Shown here piece by piece: positions 1 to 6,450 of a DNA stretch of 7,318 bases. This stretch comes from an uncultured Rhodospirillaceae bacterium. Lineage in GTDB: Bacteria > Pseudomonadota > Alphaproteobacteria > Rhodospirillales > UBA2165. The notes beneath the pieces were generated by a model. The model was not told the origin of the DNA. It searched no databases and saw nothing but the letters and a program-made list of their open reading frames with translations. The position numbers and the translations under genes are program-made. The stretch is taken from the NCBI GenBank assembly GCA_913054205.1, contig CAJXJM010000126.1, positions 1 through 7,318 on the forward strand, written 5' to 3'. Numbering within the stretch: position 1 is the first letter of the stretch; each line of letters opens with the position of its first letter.

Positions 1-521
1 TGATATGCGAAAGCCTGTCACCGGATGGTGTCGTCAATTTACTCAATGAATATTTCTCGCTTCTTTTCGATATCATTGATCGTCACGGCGGCGTGGTTAA
101 TCAGTTCCAAGGCGATGCGATGCTGGTCACCTTTAACGTCCCTGTTTCGAATGAAGATCACGCGGCCGAGGCCATCCAGTCCGCGGTAGAGATTCAACAA
201 ATCCTTGCCGGCCACGTATTTTGCCACGGCGAGCAAATGGTCACCCGTATCGGCGTCAACACAGGTAATGTTGTTGCTGGTTCCGTCGGTGCTCATGAAC
301 GCCTGAACTACACGGTCCACGGCGATGCCGTAAATGTGGCGGCCAGGCTTGAAGGGTTGAATAAAGAGTTTGGCTCGCGCATTCTTGTCTCTGAAAAATC
401 GAAAGAACTCGCCGAGACTAAATTGGGTGCGGCGCTCAAATTTTCCGCTAAGGGCGAGCTACCGATCCGCGGAAAATCTGAGGCCGTAAAAGTATTTGAA
501 GTCACTTACAGTGATGCCTAG
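1..521 (+). CDS. Class III adenylate/guanylate cyclase, C-terminal catalytic part (5' end outside window)
   Basis: The reading frame is open from base 3 to the TAG at 519-521, giving 172 visible residues. The start and the N-terminal part, including the first metal-binding Asp of the FSDIRGFT-type motif, are outside the window. Counting the codon at base 3 as residue 1, the LLNEYF helix is at 13-18, the QFQGDA loop with the second metal-binding Asp at 38, the TRIGVNTG strand around 81-88, and YTVHGDAVNVAARLE at 103-117. The transition-state Asn (111) and Arg (115) of class III cyclases are both present. The position that normally holds the purine-recognising Lys (four before Asp38) is Gln34, and its partner position is Thr104. 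Family knowledge: these enzymes make cAMP (less often cGMP) from the nucleoside triphosphate, often fused to sensor or membrane domains. The internal GTG at 93 should not be taken as the start because conserved cyclase sequence precedes it. Domain identity is secure; substrate and sensor are unknown. Confidence 0.93.
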   Translation, partial: ICESLSPDGVVNLLNEYFSLLFDIIDRHGGVVNQFQGDAMLVTFNVPVSNEDHAAEAIQSAVEIQQILAGHVFCHGEQMVTRIGVNTGNVVAGSVGAHERLNYTVHGDAVNVAARLEGLNKEFGSRILVSEKSKELAETKLGAALKFSAKGELPIRGKSEAVKVFEVTYSDA

Positions 522-526
522 AAGGA
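522..526 (+). promoter_or_regulatory. Ribosome binding site of the methyltransferase
   Basis: AAGGA lies six bases before the ATG at 533, directly after the cyclase stop codon. This fixes the methyltransferase start and suggests translation follows on from the cyclase in one transcript. Confidence 0.7.
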
Positions 527-532
527 TTAAAG

Positions 533-1246
533 ATGAATAATAAATTGCCACAGGAATATCTGGATTGTCCCAAACGCTCGCATGCTGTGGTGCTCAAAGA
601 ATTACTGGAACCTGGCGATGCCAAAATTATTGATGTCGGCTGCGGCGCCGGAAAAGTTACCCGTCTCTTAGCTGAAATGGGGGCCGAGGCCATCGGCATA
701 GACCCTGGCGAACGCCAATTGCAACGAGCTCGTGCCGAGCCGCCAATCAGCAATGAGACTTTCATTGAAGGAGTCGCGGAAGATTTACCCTTTGACGATC
801 AATCCATCGATATTGTTTTGTTTTTCAACAGCTTTCATCACGTCCCAAAGGAGAGTTTTGGCGCCGCAATTATCGAAGCTCACCGGGTCTTAAAACCAGG
901 CGGCAAACTTTATTTTGCCGAACCCATTGCCGCTGGACCTCAGTTTGAACTCGGAAGATTGATCAATGACGAGACCGAGATTCGCGAATTGGCCTATCAA
1001 AGCATTCAATCCACGCCTCAAATGGGCTTCGAAGACGTCGTTGAGACCATTTATATTACCGAAAGTCATCACAAAAATTTTGAGTCTTTTAAACTCAATT
1101 CAACCTCAATTAACCCGGCCCGAGACGCCATATTCGAACAGCATGATGCCAAAATTCGCCAACGATTCAAAGAAGTTAGTACAAAATTGGAGGGTGAATA
1201 TGCATTCGAACAACCCATAAGAGGCAATTTATTTAAACGCACTTAA
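533..1246 (+). CDS. Class I SAM-dependent methyltransferase (Methyltransf_11-like)
   Basis: This 237-residue cytoplasmic protein has a Rossmann-type methyltransferase core. Motif I is IDVGCGAGK (residues 33-41). The acidic residue that usually binds the SAM ribose is Asp57 in AIGIDPGE. The adenine-contacting acidic step is AEDLPF (82-87). Motif II/IV is FDDQSIDIVLFFNSFHHV (87-104), and AHRVLKPGGKLYFAEP (116-131) closes the core. The C-terminal third (about 132-237) is a mixed helical cap lacking motifs I can tie to a known acceptor. The start is supported by AAGGA six bases upstream. The gene follows the cyclase by 11 bases, so the two are probably co-transcribed. The H-H-V-P stretch after the motif II strand resembles small-molecule methyltransferases of the UbiE/Methyltransf_11 type, but the substrate cannot be read from sequence. 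The fold is sure; the function beyond methyl transfer is unknown. Confidence 0.9.
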   Translation: MNNKLPQEYLDCPKRSHAVVLKELLEPGDAKIIDVGCGAGKVTRLLAEMGAEAIGIDPGERQLQRARAEPPISNETFIEGVAEDLPFDDQSIDIVLFFNSFHHVPKESFGAAIIEAHRVLKPGGKLYFAEPIAAGPQFELGRLINDETEIRELAYQSIQSTPQMGFEDVVETIYITESHHKNFESFKLNSTSINPARDAIFEQHDAKIRQRFKEVSTKLEGEYAFEQPIRGNLFKRT

Positions 1247-1276
1247 AACCAGTCAAAGTCTCGAAGGCGTATCGTT

Positions 1277-1300
1277 GATTGCCAATATATTGCGGTAATC
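1277..1300. repeat. Imperfect inverted repeat in the spacer after the methyltransferase
   Basis: GATTGCC (1277-1283) pairs with GGTAATC (1294-1300) through one G-T pair, around a 10-base AT-rich loop. A 10-base perfect palindrome, CAATATATTG, sits at 1283-1292 inside it. There is no T-run after the second arm, so a classical intrinsic terminator is not supported. It could be a protein-binding site or a weak transcript end for the methyltransferase. It could also be chance in AT-rich DNA. Confidence 0.25.
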
Positions 1301-1349
1301 CACAGTTTAAATGAGGGCACAAAATTTCCTATATATGAAGAATAGAAAA

Positions 1350-1369
1350 GGCAGAGATCTGCCTATAAT
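1350..1369 (+). promoter_or_regulatory. Candidate promoter -10 box with abutting palindrome, upstream of the exported protein
   Basis: An exact TATAAT is present at 1364-1369. Directly before it lies GGCAG-AGAT-CTGCC (1350-1363), a perfect 5+5 inverted repeat that would cover the -10/-35 spacer and so could act as an operator. No convincing -35 hexamer is visible 16-18 bases upstream. Transcription from this box would begin near 1376, about 19 bases before the ATG at 1395. That agrees with 1395 being the ancestral translation start. A purine run AAAGAG at 1377-1382 is the only ribosome-binding-like element, 12 bases from that ATG. Confidence 0.45.
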
Positions 1370-1394
1370 TTGACTCAAAGAGCCCTTATTTAAA

Positions 1395-1426
1395 ATGAAA
1401 AAATTTCCTTAATATTATTATTACTG
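1395..1426 (+). other. Out-of-frame start and signal-peptide N-terminus of the exported protein (apparent frameshift in an A6 tract)
   Basis: The ATG at 1395 is followed by six A and then TTTCCTTAA, so as written it encodes only MKKFP before a stop. The frame of the downstream gene is open from 1394 (after TAA at 1391-1393) and from 1400 reads K-I-S-L-I-L-L-L-L-M-T-G-P. One extra A in the tract, or a -1 slip on AAA, would join the ATG to that frame and give MKKISLILLLLMTGP, a textbook signal-peptide start. There is no ATG, GTG or TTG in the correct frame upstream of 1427; only an ATT at 1403 and a CTG at 1424 exist. The element is therefore an assembly error, a disabling mutation, or a slippage site. 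Confidence 0.65.
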
Positions 1427-2149
1427 ATGACCGGTCCAATCGCCTTGGTTGTTTACCCTAATTCCGCCAATGCAACCTTCCACGCTGCAAAATGCGAGAA
1501 ACTTCCTAATGTCGAGTGGTGGAGCAAGAGCCATGCCAGAGTCATTAGGACCGTCACAAAAAATTATAAAGGGAATTGGAATCGATACATTGGCAGGTGG
1601 CAAACTTATCGCAATCGCATGCAAAAACTGTTCAACTCCAAATCCGTCGCCGTGGTTAAATCACGTGGTTTGAAATTGAAGGGCAAACAGCTCGAAGCCC
1701 ATATTAAGGATATCAATGCGCGCCTAAAAGTTCTCAGATGCCTAGAAAAATCCCAACAAGAAATAGAGGCCAAAGATCTAGAATCCTTCAGCACGGCAGC
1801 CGGTGGCAACACACCTAAATCGCCAAAAAATTCACGTGCAACGCAAGTGGCCTCTGGCACCGGCAAGAATTTGGATATAGAGGTGACGGCAAGATGCATA
1901 AAAGACACGGCTGTATTTCAAATTACCAATCTTGGTAAAAAATGGCCGCGCCTTGGCGAAATCAACATTTATAAAGTCGATGGTAAGGCGTTGATTTCGA
2001 AGCGTCGCGTTCGCATGACAAATTCCCAGCAGGCGACATTTAAAGTCCGCAAACGCGGCACCAACAGCAACGGCACCGTCGGAATCTGGATATCACCATC
2101 TTGGAACAAACGAGCTTTCAAATACGACGCCAAGATAAACTGCGAATAA
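1427..2149 (+). CDS. Hypothetical basic exported protein with two Cys-bounded regions
   Basis: I do not recognise the family. From the ATG at 1427 the product is 240 residues, but the first 16 (ending SANA) look like the tail of a signal peptide whose head is encoded just upstream in the same frame, with probable cleavage after Ala16. The mature protein is rich in Lys and Arg. Region one (about 17-120) is predicted mostly helical, starts with Cys23, has aromatic residues W31, W32, W51, Y54, W58 and Y61, and ends at Cys105. A low-complexity linker of Ser, Thr, Pro and Lys (about 120-147) follows. Region two (about 149-240) looks like a beta-rich, Ig-like domain running from Cys157 to the penultimate Cys239. 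The pairing Cys23-Cys105 and Cys157-Cys239 is my inference and suits an oxidising periplasm. The gene ends 17 bases from the convergent fatty-acid oxidation gene. The lack of a good ribosome binding site at 1427 and the broken upstream start leave open whether this is a functional gene or a recently damaged one. Confidence 0.7.
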   Translation: MTGPIALVVYPNSANATFHAAKCEKLPNVEWWSKSHARVIRTVTKNYKGNWNRYIGRWQTYRNRMQKLFNSKSVAVVKSRGLKLKGKQLEAHIKDINARLKVLRCLEKSQQEIEAKDLESFSTAAGGNTPKSPKNSRATQVASGTGKNLDIEVTARCIKDTAVFQITNLGKKWPRLGEINIYKVDGKALISKRRVRMTNSQQATFKVRKRGTNSNGTVGIWISPSWNKRAFKYDAKINCE

Positions 2150-2166
2150 AAAATCCAACGCCAACC
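2150..2166. other. Convergent gene junction without a visible terminator
   Basis: Only 17 bases separate the TAA of the exported-protein gene from the TAA of the oppositely oriented fatty-acid oxidation gene. No hairpin followed by a T-run is visible for either strand, so transcripts may run into each other as antisense or end by another mechanism. Confidence 0.5.
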
Positions 2167-4269
2167 TTAAGCCGGTGAGAAGTCTTTAAAGCCCTTACCT
2201 TCCTCAGCCAATGATTTTAGGAGATTAGAAGGCTCACACCATGCTCCATAACGCTCATGGAGCTCAATGACTTTTTCATAGATTTTTGGCAGTCCGATAA
2301 GATCGGCATAAAACATCGGCCCCCCCCAATAACGCGGGAATCCGTATCCGTAATGCCATACCACATCAATATCGCTCGAGCGAATGGCCAGTCCTTCTTC
2401 AAGCACTTTGGCCCCGGTATTTATTATGGAATACAGATAGGTTTCAAGAATTTCATCGTCTGAAAATGAGCGCCGCTCAAATCCCAGCTCCGCGGATGTT
2501 TTGACGATCAGGTCTTCCATAAATGAATCCGGTATCGCTTTGCGGCTACCGTCCTCGTATTTGTACCAACCGGCATTGGTTTTTTGGCCGTAACGCCCGG
2601 TTTCGTAGAGTCGGTCAATAATGACGGACTGCCGGCGGTCGGCATATAGTTTCTTTTGCTCTTGGCGAATGAGGTAACGCACATCGACACCGGCGAGATC
2701 GCTCATGACAAAAGGACCCATGGGAAAACCGAAATCATAAATAACTTTATCGACCTGCTCGGGCAATGCTCCCTCTTCGAGCATGAATTCAGCGATACGG
2801 GCAGCAATGTGCAACATGCGATTTCCGACAAAACCATCACCTACGCCAACCAAAACGCCGGTTTTACGCAATTTTTTTGCGAGACTCATTATAGTTGCGA
2901 TGGTTTCCTTGGAACTTTTGTCGGTCCGCACATTTTCCATCAATTTCATTACGTTAGCCGGACTGAAAAAATGTGTGCCGCACACCCGATCCGGACGATT
3001 GGTCGCTGTCGCAATTTCATTGATGTCCAAAGAAGACGTGTTGCTTGCTAAAATGGCTTCTGGTTTACAAACGTTATCAAGTTCGGCAAAAATCTTCTTC
3101 TTTAGGCTCATATCTTCAAAGACTGCTTCTATGACAATGTCAGCATCGCCCAAATCAGCATAATCCGTCGTTCCGGATATCAAGCTGACACACTCATCCA
3201 TTTTATCTTGAGAGATACGACCCCTCGAAACCGAGCCGGCATAATTGTCTTTTACTTTTTTCAAGCCTGCATCGAGCGCATCTTGAGCGACGTCAACGAC
3301 AACAACCGGAATACCAGCATTGGCGAAATTCATCGCAATCCCGCCGCCCATTGTGCCACTACCAATAATCGCCGCTTTTTTGATTTCCTGCTGAGCGGTG
3401 TCTCTCGGGACATCTGGAATTTTTGCGACCTCGCGCTCGGCAAAAAACATGTGGCGCATTGATTTGGCTTCATTGGTCGCCATCAATCGGACAAAAATTT
3501 CGCGCTCAAAGGCGATTCCTTCGACTATATCCAATTTTGTTGAGGCTTCGATTGCATTGATGCATTCAAACGGAGCTTCCATATTGCGCGATTTTGGTGC
3601 GATTTTTTCACGCCAGTCATCAAATATCTTTGGATCAACATCGCTGACTTTTTCTGTTAACTGGCCAGTCTGACGCGGGGCCTCTCCGCTATCGGCGCGT
3701 TCTTCCGCAAATTCAACAGCTCGTGCAATTAAATCTCCATCGACGATTTCATCCACGGCTCCGGCGGCCAGTGCTTTCTCCGCATCGATGGGATTACCTC
3801 TGACAATCATTTCCAATGCCATTTCAACACCGACGAGACGTGGCAGACGTTGTGTGCCACCACCGCCCGGTATAAATCCAAGATTAACCTCAGGCTGGCC
3901 TACGCTCGCAGTCGGAGCAATGAGGCGGTAATGACAGCCCATTGCCAATTCCATACCCCCGCCAAGCGCGAAGCCATTTATAGCCGCCACAATGGGCTTT
4001 GGAGAAAGTTCAAAATTGGTAATAATATCTTCGAGTTCAGGCACACCTTCCGGTGTCGTTTGTCCAAATTCACTAATATCAGCACCGGCAACAAACATGC
4101 GGCCACCACCCGTAAGGACAATGGCTTTGCATTCGTGATCCTCTAAGCAGGCTTGAAAATAGTCATTTAAACCCTTTTTTACAGCAAAGCTGATTGCATT
4201 TGCCGGCGGTGAATCGATTGTGATTACGCCAATTGCGCCTTGTTTTTCGAACTTAACAACATCAGTCAT
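2167..4269 (-). CDS. Bifunctional enoyl-CoA hydratase / 3-hydroxyacyl-CoA dehydrogenase (FadB/FadJ-like, peroxisomal L-bifunctional type)
   Basis: This 700-residue enzyme would carry out steps two and three of beta-oxidation in the cytoplasm: hydration of trans-2-enoyl-CoA and NAD-dependent oxidation of the L-3-hydroxyacyl-CoA. The crotonase domain (about 1-190) has oxyanion-hole segments around AGADISEF (61-68) and LGGGMEL (102-108). Its two catalytic Glu are Glu107 and Glu127 (in [20 protein letters not shown]), 20 apart as in the family. A helical linker precedes the dehydrogenase NAD-binding domain: GSGTMGGG (303-310), Asp326 at the end of the second strand, and the catalytic pair His433 ([12 protein letters not shown]) and Glu445. 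GFVGNRM (479-485) begins the first C-terminal helical domain. A second C-terminal domain contains [16 protein letters not shown] (641-656). The length matches peroxisomal-type bifunctional enzymes rather than the somewhat longer E. coli FadB/FadJ. The ATG at 4269 has a weak AGAGAGA nine bases upstream. It follows the hydroquinone reductase by 42 bases, so it is probably in the same operon. No thiolase partner gene is present in the window. Confidence 0.95.
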   Translation of the reverse strand: MTDVVKFEKQGAIGVITIDSPPANAISFAVKKGLNDYFQACLEDHECKAIVLTGGGRMFVAGADISEFGQTTPEGVPELEDIITNFELSPKPIVAAINGFALGGGMELAMGCHYRLIAPTASVGQPEVNLGFIPGGGGTQRLPRLVGVEMALEMIVRGNPIDAEKALAAGAVDEIVDGDLIARAVEFAEERADSGEAPRQTGQLTEKVSDVDPKIFDDWREKIAPKSRNMEAPFECINAIEASTKLDIVEGIAFEREIFVRLMATNEAKSMRHMFFAEREVAKIPDVPRDTAQQEIKKAAIIGSGTMGGGIAMNFANAGIPVVVVDVAQDALDAGLKKVKDNYAGSVSRGRISQDKMDECVSLISGTTDYADLGDADIVIEAVFEDMSLKKKIFAELDNVCKPEAILASNTSSLDINEIATATNRPDRVCGTHFFSPANVMKLMENVRTDKSSKETIATIMSLAKKLRKTGVLVGVGDGFVGNRMLHIAARIAEFMLEEGALPEQVDKVIYDFGFPMGPFVMSDLAGVDVRYLIRQEQKKLYADRRQSVIIDRLYETGRYGQKTNAGWYKYEDGSRKAIPDSFMEDLIVKTSAELGFERRSFSDDEILETYLYSIINTGAKVLEEGLAIRSSDIDVVWHYGYGFPRYWGGPMFYADLIGLPKIYEKVIELHERYGAWCEPSNLLKSLAEEGKGFKDFSPA

Positions 4270-4311
4270 TTAATGAGGTCTCTCTACACTGGTTGATTTA
4301 ATTGTATTATT

Positions 4312-5286
4312 TCAAAACCGGTCTCGGTCGTGAGCTTGGTTAAAATCTATATCTGGTCCTTTAGCGACTATGCCCAAAGGATTCACCCGCGGCATTAGTC
4401 CATAGTATCCGCGCTTGATATGATCAAAATTCGTGACTTCTGCAATCCCTGGATGCTGATAAAGCTCTAACGTAAAATTCCAAAGATTGGAGTATTCGTA
4501 AACGTGCTTTTTATTACATTTGAAGTGACCGTAATAAACCATGTCAAATCTCAAAAGAGTCGAAAACAATCTCCAATCTGCTTCAGTTAAGCGATCTCCG
4601 ACCAAATATCGCTGCTTGCCGAGACGTTCATCCAACTCATCAAGTGTATTAAATAAACGGTCAAAAGCTTCTTCATAGGCTTCCTGAGAAGCGGCGAAAC
4701 CTGTGCGATAGACGCCGTTATTTACGTTGGAATATACCACTTCATTGATTGCGTCGATTTCCGATCGTAATTCCTCCGGGTAATAGTCGTTATTATTGCC
4801 GGTCACATTATCGAAAGCTGAATTAAACATTCGGATGATTTCAGAAGACTCGTTGTTGACAATGGTTTGTTCCTTTTTGTCCCAGAGCGTCGGGACCGTA
4901 ACCCGGCCGGTGTAGTCGGGCGCCGCCTTGGTATAGACTTCATGGAGACGGTGAATAGAATTGACGGTATCCGGTACTGAGCCGGGCTCGTCATTGAAAG
5001 TCCATCCTTCATCTTTGTCAGAGGCACCACCTATGGCGATACTCACAATATCTTCAAGACCTTTGAGTTTGCGAAACATAACCGTGCGATAGGCCCACGG
5101 GCAATTATGGGTTACGTAGAGATGATACCGGCCTGGCTCTGCTTTGAAACCTGCATCACCGGCTGGACCAACACTGCCATCCGCAGTCACCCAACCTCTA
5201 AAAATACTTTCAGGACGGACAAATTTCCCATCTTTATTGCGAAACTGGTCATCGTCCGTCCATTTTCCATCAATGAGCATACCCAT
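4312..5286 (-). CDS. Glutathionyl-hydroquinone reductase (Xi-class glutathione transferase, YqjG/PcpF/ECM4 family)
   Basis: This enzyme uses glutathione to reduce S-glutathionyl-hydroquinones, freeing the hydroquinone and GSSG in the cytoplasm; in the family it serves repair or breakdown of quinone adducts. Counting from the ATG at 5286 the protein has 324 residues, normal for the family. It begins MGMLIDGKW, like E. coli YqjG (MGQLIDG...). The catalytic Cys is Cys62 in NCPWAYR. The glutathione-site residues include Trp95 (EGWTF), Val131-Pro132 (VPTLWD) and Glu146-Ser147. The all-helical C-terminal domain has the expected Tyr193 (NNGVYRTGFA) and Tyr294/295 (RGYYGL). Small departures from the forms I know are Tyr for His after CPWA and GLMPRVNP where I expect a Ser-His then INP. 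A GTG at 5295 is in frame but overlaps the GGAG that forms an ideal ribosome binding site eight bases before 5286, so 5286 is chosen. It is followed by the beta-oxidation enzyme. Confidence 0.95.
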   Translation of the reverse strand: MGMLIDGKWTDDDQFRNKDGKFVRPESIFRGWVTADGSVGPAGDAGFKAEPGRYHLYVTHNCPWAYRTVMFRKLKGLEDIVSIAIGGASDKDEGWTFNDEPGSVPDTVNSIHRLHEVYTKAAPDYTGRVTVPTLWDKKEQTIVNNESSEIIRMFNSAFDNVTGNNNDYYPEELRSEIDAINEVVYSNVNNGVYRTGFAASQEAYEEAFDRLFNTLDELDERLGKQRYLVGDRLTEADWRLFSTLLRFDMVYYGHFKCNKKHVYEYSNLWNFTLELYQHPGIAEVTNFDHIKRGYYGLMPRVNPLGIVAKGPDIDFNQAHDRDRF

Positions 5287-5512
5287 TGGCGACACTCCAA
5301 TATTCAGGCTTAAACATGCATGAAAATTTAATTCGTATACCGAACAATTATTAGATGATGATGACCTAAGGCACCACCCGAGTCACGGAAAATTGCGGCA
5401 TTGCGGGCCTATTTCAATTTGATCAAAAACTTGAGACGACCCCTGTGATCGTGGGCAACCTATCGCCATAATTAGTCCGAAAATGAATACAACAACCCAT
5501 TGTCCGAAAAAG
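5287..5512. other. Intergenic region between transporter and reductase genes
   Basis: This 226-base spacer must hold any transcript end for the hydrolase-transporter pair and any promoter for the reductase gene. I see no clear intrinsic terminator and no promoter with two good hexamers on the - strand. A TTGAAA with a 17-base spacing to AATTTT is the nearest match and is weak. A nine-base direct repeat GTCCGAAAA occurs at 5475-5483 and 5502-5510, start-to-start distance 27 bases. A short inverted repeat TTCG-TATAC-CGAA lies at 5332-5344. No convincing small gene is seen. Confidence 0.4.
5295..5298 (-). promoter_or_regulatory. Ribosome binding site that decides the reductase start
   Basis: Read on the - strand, GGAG occupies 5298-5295, eight bases before ATG 5286. 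It overlaps the in-frame GTG at 5295-5293, so that GTG cannot use it. The choice agrees with the usual N-terminus of the family. Confidence 0.75.
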
Positions 5513-6436
5513 CTAGCCTTTAGAGATATTCTTGCGATGTTGTCGTTCGCGCCGAGCAATATAAACCACCGAGCTCAATACAACCGCACCACCAATCAGC
5601 GTAAATGTGTTCGGCACGTCGCTAAACAGAATATAGCCAACGATTGCGGCCCAAATCAGGCGCGTAAAAGCCATGGGTTCAATGATTGCGATATCGGCAA
5701 GCTTTATTGACCAAGTCATGCAAAAATGGTTCATCGTTGTGACAATTGCTAATGCGATAATCCATGCCATTTGCTCCATACTCGGTGTCGACCAAAAGAA
5801 CAAGGCGATGGGAAAGGCGAGTAGTGCCACCCAAAAAGCCTGCCAGAATACAACCGATTCCGGCCTATCGATTCGGGTAATCACTTTGACAAGTAGCTTT
5901 GAGACAGCAAAACAAAGGGATGAAAAAAGCATCGCCAGCACGCCTAATGAAACATTATCGACACCTGGTCTCACAATAATTAATGCGCCAATGACACCTA
6001 CAACGAGCGCGCCCCATCGCCAAGGCTCGGACCTTTCGCCGAGAAAAAATATTGCGCCCAAAACCGCAAAGGTCTGAGCTGTAAACCCTACCGCTGTTAT
6101 CAAATCGAGTGGAAGGCGTGGCAAGGCCCAGAACCACGCTGAAAGAGCCAACATAAAAAACAAACCATTGATAAATTGCAGACCCGATCTCTTTGTTTTA
6201 ATTCCGGCGATGCCTTTACGCAAAATCCACGGCAGCAGAAACATCACCATAATGAAGGCGCGAATAAAGTTGAGTAAAAATGGGTGCATTTCCTGACCCA
6301 GCTGCTTGCCAATAGCGCCGTTGATGATAAGCAACAGTGCAGACAACAAGGCAAGCCCGATCCCTACGAAATTATCCGAGTAGCCGCTGAGAACTCGATT
6401 TTCAGGAGAGGACGGTGAGGATTGATTACTTGCCAT
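5513..6436 (-). CDS. EamA/DMT-family membrane transporter
   Basis: This is a hydrophobic 307-residue protein with about ten predicted membrane helices arranged as two EamA repeats. Counting from the GTG at 6439, the helices are roughly 24-43, 53-71, 87-105, 112-132, 141-157, 164-184, 196-216, 225-243, 249-270 and 279-295. The loop FLGERSEPWRWG between helices four and five, followed by GVIGALIIVRPG, is typical of the first EamA repeat, and a basic tail (RRERQHRK) ends the protein, presumably in the cytoplasm. Family members move metabolites such as amino acids, nucleotide precursors or vitamins across the inner membrane, in either direction; the substrate is not readable here. The start is ambiguous: GTG at 6439 and ATG at 6436 are adjacent, both with a poor ribosome binding site. 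Initiation probably depends on coupling to the FAH-family gene, whose stop is 11 to 14 bases upstream. Confidence 0.9.
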   Translation of the reverse strand: MASNQSSPSSPENRVLSGYSDNFVGIGLALLSALLLIINGAIGKQLGQEMHPFLLNFIRAFIMVMFLLPWILRKGIAGIKTKRSGLQFINGLFFMLALSAWFWALPRLPLDLITAVGFTAQTFAVLGAIFFLGERSEPWRWGALVVGVIGALIIVRPGVDNVSLGVLAMLFSSLCFAVSKLLVKVITRIDRPESVVFWQAFWVALLAFPIALFFWSTPSMEQMAWIIALAIVTTMNHFCMTWSIKLADIAIIEPMAFTRLIWAAIVGYILFSDVPNTFTLIGGAVVLSSVVYIARRERQHRKNISKG

Positions 6437-6450
6437 CACCTATATTTCAA

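Noticed and set aside
39..320. A - strand open frame of 93 codons opposite the cyclase
   Set aside because: It is antisense to the conserved catalytic loops of the cyclase, so its openness reflects the codon use of that gene.
93..521. Cyclase gene starting at the internal GTG at 93
   Set aside because: The frame is open to the window edge, and residues before 93 (LLNEYF...DIIDRHGG) are conserved cyclase sequence, so this is a truncated view of a longer gene.
1277..1300. Intrinsic terminator for the cyclase-methyltransferase unit
   Set aside because: The seven-pair stem has few G-C pairs and is not followed by a T-run, so it was kept only as an imperfect inverted repeat.
1321..1409. Repeated AAAATTTCCT at 1321-1330 and 1400-1409
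   Set aside because: It is a short, low-complexity match in AT-rich DNA with one copy inside the signal-peptide coding region; most likely chance, though a small local duplication cannot be excluded.
2656..3163. Two overlapping + strand open frames (131 and 126 codons) inside the beta-oxidation gene
   Set aside because: They lie antisense to conserved dehydrogenase sequence and their products show no recognisable domains or proper initiation signals; they are shadows of the real gene.
5287..5295. GTG at 5295 as start of the hydroquinone reductase
   Set aside because: The GTG overlaps the GGAG ribosome binding site, while ATG 5286 has ideal spacing and gives the usual family N-terminus MGxLIDG.
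5332..5344. TTCG-TATAC-CGAA as an operator for the reductase gene
   Set aside because: Four-base arms around an AT-rich centre are readily found by chance and no clear promoter overlaps them.
5673..6077. A + strand open frame of 134 codons opposite the transporter
   Set aside because: It is antisense to a clear ten-helix membrane protein and has no recognisable domain.
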